64,000 nt of DNA, from NCBI GenBank assembly GCA_035554115.1, contig DATMIW010000006.1, forward strand, positions 32,145 to 96,144, in the 5' to 3' direction. Origin of the DNA: CAXTSE01 sp035554115 (lineage in GTDB: Bacteria; Actinomycetota; Actinomycetes; Actinomycetales; Microbacteriaceae). The position numbers and the translations under genes are program-made. Each line of letters begins with the position of its first letter. Within the stretch, counting starts at the first letter, position 1. The notes under the pieces are model-generated. The model was not told the origin of the DNA, did no database searches, and saw only the letters and a program-made list of their open reading frames with translations. This document shows, piece after piece, positions 52,001-60,480 of the stretch.

Positions 52001-53128
52001 TCAGCTCTGCTGGTATGGCGCGACGACGACCTCGACGCGCTGGAACTCTTTGAGGTCCGAATAGCCGGTCGTGGCCATCGAGCGCCGCAGGGCACCGATC
52101 AGGTTGACCCGGCCATCCGCCACCGACGATGGGCCGAACAGCACCTGCTCGAGCGGTGCCAGCGTGCCGACCTCGACGCGATTGCCGCGCGGAAGTTCTG
52201 GGTGGTACGCCTCAGTGCCCCAGTGCCAGCCGCCGCCGGGTGCCTCTTCGGCACGTGCCAAAGTCGACCCGAGCATGACGGCATCGGCCCCCACCGAAAT
52301 CGCCTTCACAATGTCGCCCGAGGTACCGAGACCGCCGTCGGCGATCACGTGCACATAACGTCCCCCCGATTCGTCGAGGTAGTCGCGGCGAGCTCCGGCC
52401 ACATCGGCGACGGCTGTCGCCATGGGGGCATGGATGCCGAGGCTGGCCCGCGTGGTCGAGGCCGCCCCGCCGCCGAAACCGACCAGCACTCCGGCGGCGC
52501 CGGTGCGCATGAGGTGCAGCGCTGCCGTGTAGCTCGCGGCACCGCCGACAATCACGGGCACATCGAGTTCGTAAATGAAGGTCTTCAGGTCGAGGGCTTC
52601 GGAGGTCTTCGACACGTGCTCGGCACTCACGGTCGTGCCGCGAATGACGAACAGATCGACACCGGCATCGACAACGGTCTTCGAAAACTCTTTGGTGCGC
52701 TGGGGGCTCAGAGCACCCGCCACCGGGACGCCGCTCGCGCGGATCTCGGCGAGACGCTCTTTGATGAGTTCGGGCTTGATCGGCTCGGAGTAGATCGCCT
52801 GCATACGACGGATCGCGTCAGCACTGCTAAGAGTCCGGATCTCGGCGAGAACTTTCTCGGGGTCGTCGTAGCGCGTCCAGACACCCTCGAGGTCGAGTAC
52901 GCCGAGGCCGCCGAGCCTGCCGATCGCGATGGCTGTCGCGGGGCTGACCACGGAGTCCATCGGGGCCGCCAGCACCGGAATGTCGAAGGTGAAGGCGTCG
53001 ATGGTCCAGTTGACGCTGACGTCGTGCGGGTCGCGCGTGCGACGGCTCGGCACGATCGCGATGTCGTCGAAGGCGTAGGCGCGGCGGGCCCGCTTGGCGC
53101 GGCCGATCTCGATGTCACTCACGGGCAC
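52001..53128 (-). CDS. guaB3: GuaB3-family IMP dehydrogenase-related protein
   Basis: 375 aa IMPDH-fold TIM barrel without CBS domains. Family text: DDIAIVPSRRTRDP, PVLAAPMDSVVSPATA, IVGGAASYTAALHLMRTGAAGVLVGFGG, IADGGLGTSGDIVKAI, and YHPELPRGNRVEVGTLAPLEQVLFGPS. Where IMPDH has its catalytic Cys (GSICTTR) this protein has AASTTR, so the canonical mechanism cannot work. The actinobacterial GuaB3 group has unsettled function. Upstream of glpD, same strand. Confidence 0.9.
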   Translation of the reverse strand: MPVSDIEIGRAKRARRAYAFDDIAIVPSRRTRDPHDVSVNWTIDAFTFDIPVLAAPMDSVVSPATAIAIGRLGGLGVLDLEGVWTRYDDPEKVLAEIRTLSSADAIRRMQAIYSEPIKPELIKERLAEIRASGVPVAGALSPQRTKEFSKTVVDAGVDLFVIRGTTVSAEHVSKTSEALDLKTFIYELDVPVIVGGAASYTAALHLMRTGAAGVLVGFGGGAASTTRASLGIHAPMATAVADVAGARRDYLDESGGRYVHVIADGGLGTSGDIVKAISVGADAVMLGSTLARAEEAPGGGWHWGTEAYHPELPRGNRVEVGTLAPLEQVLFGPSSVADGRVNLIGALRRSMATTGYSDLKEFQRVEVVVAPYQQS

Positions 53129-53147
53129 TCAGCCTACCGGGCGCCTC

Positions 53148-53188
53148 CGTCGGTCGAGCCGGGTCTGTCGGTCGAGCCGGTCGAGACC
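53148..53188. repeat. Dispersed repeat cluster between deoA and guaB3
   Basis: CGTCGGTCGAGCCGGG, then TGTCGGTCGAGCCGGTCGAGACC. Two overlapping copies of the GGTCGAGCxxGTCGAGACC family in the intergenic gap. Confidence 0.6.
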
Positions 53189-53205
53189 CGTCGCGCGGGG
53201 CTTGG

Positions 53206-54501
53206 CTAGGTGATACGGCCCGCGATGAGGGGGCCATCGCCGATGTTGCCGGTCGAGCGTGTCGAGACCTCGTACGCACCGTCGAGCGCCTCGAGCGCCC
53301 GCGCAAAACGGTCCGGGTCATCGGCGTGCAGCGTGAACAAGGGATCCCCCACCGCCACAGTCGCTCCAGGCTTCACATGCAGGTCGATACCGGCGGCGTG
53401 CACAACAGGGTCCTGTTGCCGCGCCCGACCCGCGCCCAGCCGCCACGCGGCAACCCCGAACGGCAGCGCGTCCTGCCGCACGAGAGTGCCGGCTTGCTCC
53501 GCTCGGACCACATGCGACTCCCGCGGGGTCGGCAACGCCGCATCCGGATCCCCACCCTGCGCCCGAATCATGGCTCGCCAGGTATCCATGGCGGTCCCCG
53601 ATCGCAGCGCGCCCTCCGCGTCGGCGTCGGGCTTCCCGGCCAGGTCCAGCATTTCGCGAGCCAGTGCGAGGGTCAGTTCGACAACATCGGCCGGGCCGCC
53701 GCCCGCAAGCACCTCAACGGATTCGCGCACCTCGTTGGCGTTGCCGATCGCCAGGCCCAGCGGCACCTGCATATTGGTCAGCAAGGCGCGGGTCGCCACC
53801 CCGGCATCGGTGCCGAGCGCCACCATGGTCTCGGCCAGTTCGCGGCTGCGTTCCGCATCCTGCATGAACGCGCCCGAGCCGAACTTCACGTCGAGCACCA
53901 GCGAGGCCGTGCCCTCGGCGATCTTCTTCGACATAATCGACGACGCAATAAGCGGGATCGACTCGACCGTTCCTGTTGTGTCACGCAACGCATAGAGCTT
54001 CTTGTCGGCCGGAGCGAGACCCGAGCCCGCCGCGCAGATCACGGCCCCCACCTTGTCCAGCTGCGCCAGGAAGTCGGCGTTCGACACCTCGGCCCGCCAA
54101 CCGGGGATGCTCTCGAGCTTGTCGAGGGTGCCGCCCGTGTGTCCCAGTCCGCGCCCCGAGAGCTGCGGCACCGCCACTCCAAACGACGCAACGAGCGGAG
54201 CCAGGGGCAGCGTGATCTTGTCGCCCACTCCCCCGGTTGAATGCTTGTCGACAGTCGGCTTAGTCACCCCCGAAAAATCGAGTCGCTCACCCGAGGCGAT
54301 CATCGCGAGCGTGAGATCACGGACTTCTCGGCGGGTCATCCCGCGCAGGAACACGGCCATCGCCCACGCCGACATCTGCTCATCGGCAACGAAACCGCGG
54401 GTGTAGGCGTCAATGAGCCAGGTGATCTGCTCGGTCGTGAGTTCGTCGCCGTCCCGCTTGGCGCGGATCAGGTCGACTGTGTCGAAAGGCTCAGTCGCCA
54501 T
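53206..54501 (-). CDS. deoA: Thymidine phosphorylase
   Basis: 431 aa. Phosphorolyses thymidine to thymine and deoxyribose-1-phosphate. Signature VDKHSTGGVGDKITLPLAPLVASFG, SGRGLGHTGGTLDKLESI, KKIAEGTASLVLDVKFGSGAFM. The C-terminal 20 residues (STRSTGNIGDGPLIAGRIT) include a dispersed repeat copy at 53251-53269 and are not family-like. Starts 11 bases inside the end of cdd; last gene of the nucleoside salvage operon. Confidence 0.95.
   Translation of the reverse strand: MATEPFDTVDLIRAKRDGDELTTEQITWLIDAYTRGFVADEQMSAWAMAVFLRGMTRREVRDLTLAMIASGERLDFSGVTKPTVDKHSTGGVGDKITLPLAPLVASFGVAVPQLSGRGLGHTGGTLDKLESIPGWRAEVSNADFLAQLDKVGAVICAAGSGLAPADKKLYALRDTTGTVESIPLIASSIMSKKIAEGTASLVLDVKFGSGAFMQDAERSRELAETMVALGTDAGVATRALLTNMQVPLGLAIGNANEVRESVEVLAGGGPADVVELTLALAREMLDLAGKPDADAEGALRSGTAMDTWRAMIRAQGGDPDAALPTPRESHVVRAEQAGTLVRQDALPFGVAAWRLGAGRARQQDPVVHAAGIDLHVKPGATVAVGDPLFTLHADDPDRFARALEALDGAYEVSTRSTGNIGDGPLIAGRIT
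53251..53269. repeat. Dispersed repeat copy inside deoA
   Basis: GGTCGAGCGTGTCGAGACC, 17 of 19 matches to the reverse complement of the copy at 1899-1917. It encodes part of the deoA C-terminus. Confidence 0.7.
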
Positions 54502-54988
54502 GCTGCGCCCCGTGCTCCCGCGCCCCGTACGCCTGCGCCCCGTACGCCTGCAGCGTGCGCGGCCCGAACGCGTCGGGCAGAACCTCGTCGATCGTGCGCA
54601 GCCCCGACACCGTATCGAGAAGCATGCCGTCTGCGGAATGTTCGAAGAGCAGTTGCCGGCATCGACCGCACGGCATCAGCGTTTCGCCGTCGCCATCGAC
54701 GCAGGTGAATGCGATAAGCCGTCCCCCACCACCCATATGCAGCGCCGACACGAGCGAACATTCGGCGCACAGAGTGACTCCGTAAGACGCGTTCTCGACG
54801 TTAGCGCCCACCACTATGCGGCCATCGTCGACGAGTGCGGCGGCCCCTACAGGAAAGTGTGAGTACGGCGCATAGGCGTGAACGAGGGCACCACGGGCAG
54901 CGTCACGAAGCGCAGGCCAATCGATTTCGGCGGGCATCCGGATCCGTTCTGCTGAGGAGGACATGTCACGCGCAGGCGCGGACGTCAC
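54491..54988 (-). CDS. cdd: Cytidine deaminase
   Basis: Zinc-dependent deamination of cytidine and deoxycytidine. 165 aa from the GTG at 54988, which overlaps the permease stop as GTGA; ATGs at 54964 or 54937 are alternatives. Zinc ligands: GANVENASYGVTLCAECSLVSAL (C-A-E) and MPCGRCRQLL (PCxxC). After the conserved domain the tail LQAYGAQAYGAREHGAQHGD consists of pentapeptide units encoded by a 15-bp tandem repeat. Confidence 0.94.
   Translation of the reverse strand: MTSAPARDMSSSAERIRMPAEIDWPALRDAARGALVHAYAPYSHFPVGAAALVDDGRIVVGANVENASYGVTLCAECSLVSALHMGGGGRLIAFTCVDGDGETLMPCGRCRQLLFEHSADGMLLDTVSGLRTIDEVLPDAFGPRTLQAYGAQAYGAREHGAQHGD
54506..54550. repeat. 15-bp tandem repeat at the cdd 3' end
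   Basis: Two perfect copies of CGCCCCGTACGCCTG (54521-54535 and 54536-54550) and one diverged copy (54506-54520). Read as QAYGA, QAYGA, REHGA in cdd; the array ends 5 bases before the deoA start codon. Confidence 0.75.
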
Positions 54989-56358
54989 GAAGAAATGTAG
55001 GGCTTGCCGTCGGCAGCCGGTGCGCGCGACCTGCCGACAAACCCGGCGACCGCGAGCACCGTTGCGAGGTACGGCAGCATGCGCATCAACTCGCCCGGCA
55101 CCGGCGATCCAATCGAGCTGAGCGCGTACTGCAAATAGGTGGCGAAGCCGAAGAGTAAAGCGGCGAGCGTCGCGCGGATCGGGTCCCAGCGGCCGAAGAT
55201 CACCGCCGCCAGGGCAATGAACCCAGCACCGGCTGTGACCTCTTTCGTGAACCCGCCGACCGACCCCAGGGTGAAGAACGCCCCGCCTGCCCCGGCGATC
55301 GCCCCGGCGATCAGCACCGTAGTCAGCCGACGTCGGGTGACATTGATGCCCACCGTGTCGGCGGCCTTCGGGTGCTCACCCACCGCACGCACCCGCAAAC
55401 CCCACCGCGTTTTGGTCAGGGCGAACCACACGGTCGGCACCGCGAGGTACATGAGATAAGTGATGAAGGTGCCGTTGAACAGGGCTGGCCCGATGATCGG
55501 GATCTGACTCAACAACGGGATCGGCAAGCGATGAAGAATCGGCGGGCTGTTGAGCACGTCCGCATTCTCGGTCAGCAGTTCGCTGTAGAGGAACCCGGTG
55601 ATCCCGACCACAAGCACGTTGAGCACAACGCCCACGATCACCTGGTCGACGATGTACCGGATGCCGAACAGCGCCAGCAGCAGGGCCACCCCGACGCCTG
55701 CGAGGCCGGCCGCCATGATCGCGATCACCGACGCGATGAAGCCGCCCGCGGCATCCCGAATCAACGCGCCATCGGCGTCGCGCTCGTTGAACAGGGTCGC
55801 CAAGGGAATCGAGAGGGATGACGCCACCATCGCCGAGACGAAGGCGCCCCCCAGCAGCTGGCCTTCAATCGCGATGTTGACGACTCCTGAGCGCTCCGAC
55901 AACACACCGCCGAGCGCGCCGAAGATCAATGGTGTGCTCAGGCTGATCGCCCCGACCAGCAGGCTCGGGATCACAATGCCGCGATCCGCCCCCGCCGACG
56001 CCCAGACGAGGAACGCCCCCAACGCGAGAATCGCGAACACGACGACAAGCCACAGCGGCGTCGTTCGCCCCGCCATCGCGTAGATGATCGACGCAATGGT
56101 CGCCGCCGCAAGCGCGACCGTGAGCACCACGCCCGTGACGATCGCCGGCAACGCGAGGGGCGGGAGGGCGACGAAATCCGATCTCGTCGCGAGTACGAAA
56201 GGACTGATTCCGGGGCGAGCAAAAATGAGGCTCAGCACGGCAATACCGATGGTGACAATGCCGAACCCGATCGGCCCTTTGATCAACGCACCACGATTTA
56301 GCCGGCGCTCGCCGGTGGTGAGGGTCGGGCGCTCGGGTGCCGTGGCGGTCGTCGTCAT
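54985..56358 (-). CDS. Nucleoside ABC transporter permease (NupQ-like)
   Basis: 457 aa. Start at ATG 56358 overlapping the preceding permease stop as ATGA; upstream in-frame Met codons lie in that gene. Branched-chain amino acid/ribose-type permease fold with about 10 helices: LGGVLSERSGVVNIAIEGQLLGGAFV (the E-G-x-(M/Q)-L motif), VGINVTRRRLTTVLIAGAIAGAGGAFFTLG. Partner of the second permease, ATPase and BMP lipoprotein. Confidence 0.9.
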   Translation of the reverse strand: MTTTATAPERPTLTTGERRLNRGALIKGPIGFGIVTIGIAVLSLIFARPGISPFVLATRSDFVALPPLALPAIVTGVVLTVALAAATIASIIYAMAGRTTPLWLVVVFAILALGAFLVWASAGADRGIVIPSLLVGAISLSTPLIFGALGGVLSERSGVVNIAIEGQLLGGAFVSAMVASSLSIPLATLFNERDADGALIRDAAGGFIASVIAIMAAGLAGVGVALLLALFGIRYIVDQVIVGVVLNVLVVGITGFLYSELLTENADVLNSPPILHRLPIPLLSQIPIIGPALFNGTFITYLMYLAVPTVWFALTKTRWGLRVRAVGEHPKAADTVGINVTRRRLTTVLIAGAIAGAGGAFFTLGSVGGFTKEVTAGAGFIALAAVIFGRWDPIRATLAALLFGFATYLQYALSSIGSPVPGELMRMLPYLATVLAVAGFVGRSRAPAADGKPYISS

Positions 56359-57626
56359 GTCGTCACGACTTTCTTCTCGGCACGTCGCCAATGGAACCCC
56401 GTCGGCGTCGGCAGGTGGAACAGCGTGCGCACTAGGGGCGGGGCCGCAATCAGCAGGACGATGACCGACTGAATGACACCCACCAGGTCGATCGAGACGA
56501 AAATGCGCATATCGAAGCTGCCGGCGCGCAACGCTCCGAAGAGCAGGGCGGCAAAGAAGACACCGAGGGGGCGCGACCGCCCGAGCAAAGCAACGGTGAT
56601 GGCATCAAAGCCGAGCCGTGCGGCGTCGAAGGTCGGCGAGATCCCGTTTCCCGCCTGGGCAGAACTGGTGAGGAAAAGCACCCCCGCCAAACCGGCGAGG
56701 CCACCCGAGATCATCATGACCCACAGGTAGGTCGCCTTGACGTTAATGCCGGCGACCCGCGCGGCTCGCGGGTTCTCTCCCACGGCCCGGAACTGGAATC
56801 CCATGCTCGACCTGTTGAGCAACCACCAGGCGCCGAACGTCACCGCGATGACGACGAGGAATCCGGCGTCGACACGCCACCCGAGATCGGGGAACAACAG
56901 CGGAATGCGCGAGTCGACAGGAATCGGTGGCGACTTCGGGTTGACCTGTCCACTCTGCTGGAGCACGGGCGTCGTAAGGAGGAAGATCAGCAGATTGAGG
57001 GCGACGTAGTTGAGCATGATCGTCGTAATGACCTCATGCGCGCCCGTCCACGCGCGAAGCGCACCGACGATTCCACCCCAGACGGCACCGCCAATGATGC
57101 CGACAACAATCGCCAGCAGCAGTGCGGCAACCCCTGTCAACGGTGAGTGGAACATCACGATGCCCGCCGCGATCACCCCGACGAGGATCTGACCTCGGGC
57201 CCCGATGTTGAACAGACCCACCCGGAAGGCGAGAGCAACCGAGAGCCCTGCGGCAACAAGTGAGGTCGCGTTGAACAGGGTCTCGCTCAGCGGGGCGAGC
57301 CGCTGGATGAGGTCGCCCCGTTTTCCGAAAATCGAGCCGTTGAACAGTGCGCCATAGGCATCGCCGATAGCGCCGAAGGCGGCGGAGAAGGTCGCGCCAG
57401 GTTGCGCGAAGAAGTACCCGGCACTCTGCTGCACATCGCTGCTGAACAGCACGATGAGAACCGCGCCGACCAGAAGTGCCGCGAACACCGCGAGGATCGA
57501 AATAACGGCGTTCCCGCCGACGATCTCGCGGGCAGCGAGGCTCCACCGCGACGGCGTGGGTGCACCTTCGGCCTCCGGCCCGTGCGAGGGCTCCCCCGTG
57601 GCGACCGGCCCTTTGATGTCCGTCAT
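56355..57626 (-). CDS. Nucleoside ABC transporter permease (NupP-like)
   Basis: 423 aa. Long N-terminal cytosolic segment, then about 10 helices. Family text: SETLFNATSLVAAGLSVALAFRVGLFNIGARGQILVG, VWGGIVGALRAWTGAHEVITTIMLN, and AARVAGINVKATYLWVMMISGGLAGLAG. Linked to the ATPase by ATGA overlap. Confidence 0.9.
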   Translation of the reverse strand: MTDIKGPVATGEPSHGPEAEGAPTPSRWSLAAREIVGGNAVISILAVFAALLVGAVLIVLFSSDVQQSAGYFFAQPGATFSAAFGAIGDAYGALFNGSIFGKRGDLIQRLAPLSETLFNATSLVAAGLSVALAFRVGLFNIGARGQILVGVIAAGIVMFHSPLTGVAALLLAIVVGIIGGAVWGGIVGALRAWTGAHEVITTIMLNYVALNLLIFLLTTPVLQQSGQVNPKSPPIPVDSRIPLLFPDLGWRVDAGFLVVIAVTFGAWWLLNRSSMGFQFRAVGENPRAARVAGINVKATYLWVMMISGGLAGLAGVLFLTSSAQAGNGISPTFDAARLGFDAITVALLGRSRPLGVFFAALLFGALRAGSFDMRIFVSIDLVGVIQSVIVLLIAAPPLVRTLFHLPTPTGFHWRRAEKKVVTT

Positions 57627-59140
57627 GCCGCCAGCTCCGTTCCCGGCGGCAGCTCGCCGGCCATCATCTGGCCGAGTACGGCACGCGACGTCGTGGGCGG
57701 AACGATGCCGACGATCGTGCCACGGTACATGACCGCAACTCGATCAGCGAGCGCGCTGACCTCGTCGAGTTCGGTCGCGACGACCACGACCGGCACTCCG
57801 GCATCGCGCGCGGCCACGATTCGCCCGTGGACGAATTCGATCGAGCCGACGTCGAGGCCCCGGGTGGGCTGCGACGCCACGAGCAGTCGCAACTCACGGC
57901 TCAGTTCGCGCGCCAACACCACTTTCTGTTGGTTTCCCCCCGAGAGCGTCGACGCGTGCGACGCAATCGACGGTGCCCGGATGTCGTACTCGGCCAGCTT
58001 GGCGGTCGCGAACTCCGCGAGATACTTCAGTCGCAGAGCCCCCCGCCGCACAAACGGTTCGCCATGAAACTGATCGAGCATGAGGTTCTCGGCGATCGTG
58101 AAACCGGCGATCAGGCCATCGTCTGTGCGGTCCTCCGGCACGAATCCGATTCCCGCATCCAAAGCACCTCGCACCGATCGACCCACGCGATGACCGTTGA
58201 GAGTGATCTGCCCCGTCACCTGAGGCTGAAGGCCGAGCAGCGCCTCGGCGAGTTCGGTCTGCCCGTTTCCCTGCACGCCCGCAATCGCCAGGATCTCACC
58301 CGCTCGCACATCGAAACTGACACCGTTGACGACCGTCAGCCCGTGCGGGTCGCGCACGTGCAGCTCGTGCACGTGCAGCGCAACGTCACCGGGGCTCGCG
58401 GGAGCCTTATCGATCATGAGGTCAACAGCGCGGCCGACCATCAGTTCGGCCAGCTCGGCGTTGCTCGCCGTGGGTGAGGCCTCGCCGACTACCCGGCCGA
58501 GCCGGATCACGGTTATGCGATCGGCGACTTCACGCACCTCACGCAGCTTGTGGGTAATGAAGACGATCGCGGTGCCGGCGTCGCGCAGCTGCCGCATGAT
58601 CACCATGAACTCATCGGTCTCTTGCGGGGTCAGCACGGCGGTCGGTTCGTCGAAGATGAGCACGCGCGCATCGCGAGCCAGCGCCTTGATGATCTCGACA
58701 CGTTGTTGCACTCCGACGGGAAGATCCTCGATGAGGGCGTCCGGATCGAGGTCGAAGCCGAATCGCGCCGAAATCTCGCGCACGCGCTGGCGGGCCGTCT
58801 CCAGATCAAGGCGGCCAAGAGTGCCGGTCGGTTCATGCCCGAGGATCACATTCTCGGCCACCGTGAATACCGGGATGAGCATGAAGTGCTGGTGCACCAT
58901 TCCAATGCCGGCAGCCATCGCCTGGCCGGGATTCGCAAAATGTTGAACCTCATCGTCGAGCAGAATCTCGCCGGCGTCGGCCCGATACAAGCCGTAGAGC
59001 ACGTTCATGAGCGTCGACTTGCCTGCACCGTTCTCGCCCAAGAGACCGTGGATCTCGCCCGGCTCGACAACGAGATCGATCGCGTCGTTCGCGATCAGAT
59101 CGCCGAAACGTTTGGTGATTCCTCGCAGTTCGAGCTTCAT
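57623..59140 (-). CDS. Nucleoside ABC transporter ATP-binding protein (NupO-like)
   Basis: 505 aa with two ABC domains. First: LLGENGAGKSTLMNVLYGLYRADAG, signature variant PVGVQQRVEIIKALARDARVLIFDEPTAVLTPQE. Second: IAGVQGNGQTELAEALLGLQ, with degenerate Walker A, and LSGGNQQKVVLARELSRE, LLVASQPTRGLDVGS. This double-ATPase layout is that of BMP-type nucleoside importers. Last domain of a four-gene importer preceding cdd and deoA. Confidence 0.93.
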   Translation of the reverse strand: MKLELRGITKRFGDLIANDAIDLVVEPGEIHGLLGENGAGKSTLMNVLYGLYRADAGEILLDDEVQHFANPGQAMAAGIGMVHQHFMLIPVFTVAENVILGHEPTGTLGRLDLETARQRVREISARFGFDLDPDALIEDLPVGVQQRVEIIKALARDARVLIFDEPTAVLTPQETDEFMVIMRQLRDAGTAIVFITHKLREVREVADRITVIRLGRVVGEASPTASNAELAELMVGRAVDLMIDKAPASPGDVALHVHELHVRDPHGLTVVNGVSFDVRAGEILAIAGVQGNGQTELAEALLGLQPQVTGQITLNGHRVGRSVRGALDAGIGFVPEDRTDDGLIAGFTIAENLMLDQFHGEPFVRRGALRLKYLAEFATAKLAEYDIRAPSIASHASTLSGGNQQKVVLARELSRELRLLVASQPTRGLDVGSIEFVHGRIVAARDAGVPVVVVATELDEVSALADRVAVMYRGTIVGIVPPTTSRAVLGQMMAGELPPGTELAA

Positions 59141-59217
59141 CGCTCCCTCATCCTGTCACCGGCCCTGCCTTTGCGGAACAGCCCTGCCGCAGCCGGGCGA
59201 AAACATGCCGCGAAACA

Positions 59218-59251
59218 GCTGGGGAGAACCGGCGTGCCGGTCCTCCCCAGC
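59218..59251 (-). terminator. Hairpin downstream of the BMP lipoprotein gene
   Basis: GCTGGGGAGAACCGG and CCGGTCCTCCCCAGC flank CGTG, pairing at 14 of 15 positions. It lies 15 bases beyond the lipoprotein stop and before the ATPase gene. Probably attenuates read-through so that the binding protein exceeds the membrane components. Confidence 0.7.
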
Positions 59252-59266
59252 GTTGCTCCGATGGGG

Positions 59267-60364
59267 CTACTTCGACAGGTAGGAGGTCACCTTGATGTCA
59301 CCCGAGATGATCTGCGCCTTGATGGCGTCGAGCTCATCGGCCAGGCCCGGGTCCACCTTGTCCTTGTACTTGTGGAACGGAGCGATCCCGACGCCGCCGT
59401 TTTCAAGGGTTCCCACATATGGCGTGACATCGAAGTCGCCCTTGGCTGCGGAACCGACGACATCACTGACGGCGGTCTTCATGTCTTTCAGGATCGACGT
59501 GAAATACAGATCGTCGTACTTCGGGAAGGTGTCGTACACATCGGCGTCGACACCCAGCATCACCAGGTCGCCACCGTTTTCTTCGATGGCTGCACCGGCC
59601 GACTGGAAGATCGGCCCACCCACGGGAAGGATGACATCCGCCCCCTGTTCGATGACCGTCTTGGCGACGCTCTTGGCATTGTCGTCGGCCTTGAAGTCAC
59701 CGGTCGCGAGCGTCGCTCCCACATTTGCCGGGTCGTACCCGACCAGCTTGACCGACTTGCCCTTCTGCTCGTTGTAGTAGGTCATGCCCTGGTAGAAGCC
59801 GTCCATGAAGATCGTGACGGTCGGGAAGGCGATGCCGGCGAAGGTCCCGAGAGTTCCGGTCTTCGTATAGCTCGATGCGGCATATCCGGCCAGGAAGGCG
59901 GCCTGCGCGGTATCGAACAGGATCGGCTTGATGTTGGGAGCGTCGGTCTTGCCGTCGAAGTCGGCATCGGCCGCATCATCGATAATCGCGAAATTGACCT
60001 TCGGGTTGGCCTTGGCCGCCGAGATCGTCGCCGCTGAAAGATTGAACCCGACAGTGACGATCAGATCGCAGTCCGCGTCGATGAGCGTCTGGATGTTGTC
60101 CGCGTAGTCGGCGTCGCTCGCCGATTCAACGGCCCGCGGCTTCACGCCGATCTCCTTCGAGGCGGCAACAAGACCGTCGTAACCAAGTTCGTTGAACGAC
60201 TTGTCATCGAATCCACCCGAGTCAGACACCATGCACGGTAAGAAGTCCGATTTTGTGCCTCCGTTGTTGGAATCGGGAGCTGGGGCACAGCCGACGAGAA
60301 TGAGCGAGCTTGCCCCGATCAGCGCGAGACCAGCGATGCCGGCCCGACGAGTAACGAATGTCAC
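59267..60364 (-). CDS. BMP-family nucleoside-binding lipoprotein (NupN-like)
   Basis: 365 aa. Lipobox LVGC (Cys about residue 26). Binding-protein text: VSDSGGFDDKSFNELGYDGL, DCDLIVTVGF, ATISAAKANPKVNFAIIDD, TFAGIAFPTVTIFMDGFYQGM, and ADVILPVGGPIFQSAGAAIEENGG. GTG start with AGGAGG at ideal spacing. Feeds the ATPase and two permeases downstream; cdd and deoA process the imported pyrimidine nucleosides. Confidence 0.93.
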   Translation of the reverse strand: MTFVTRRAGIAGLALIGASSLILVGCAPAPDSNNGGTKSDFLPCMVSDSGGFDDKSFNELGYDGLVAASKEIGVKPRAVESASDADYADNIQTLIDADCDLIVTVGFNLSAATISAAKANPKVNFAIIDDAADADFDGKTDAPNIKPILFDTAQAAFLAGYAASSYTKTGTLGTFAGIAFPTVTIFMDGFYQGMTYYNEQKGKSVKLVGYDPANVGATLATGDFKADDNAKSVAKTVIEQGADVILPVGGPIFQSAGAAIEENGGDLVMLGVDADVYDTFPKYDDLYFTSILKDMKTAVSDVVGSAAKGDFDVTPYVGTLENGGVGIAPFHKYKDKVDPGLADELDAIKAQIISGDIKVTSYLSK

Positions 60365-60480
60365 GATGTCCTCCTAGGAGCGCCCGCATGGGGCGAGCGC
60401 GGATTGTTCGCAACGTTAGCTAATATGACGCTCCATGCCGAGGGATCGTCCGATATCGACTCGCAATGGTTACAAAGCGG

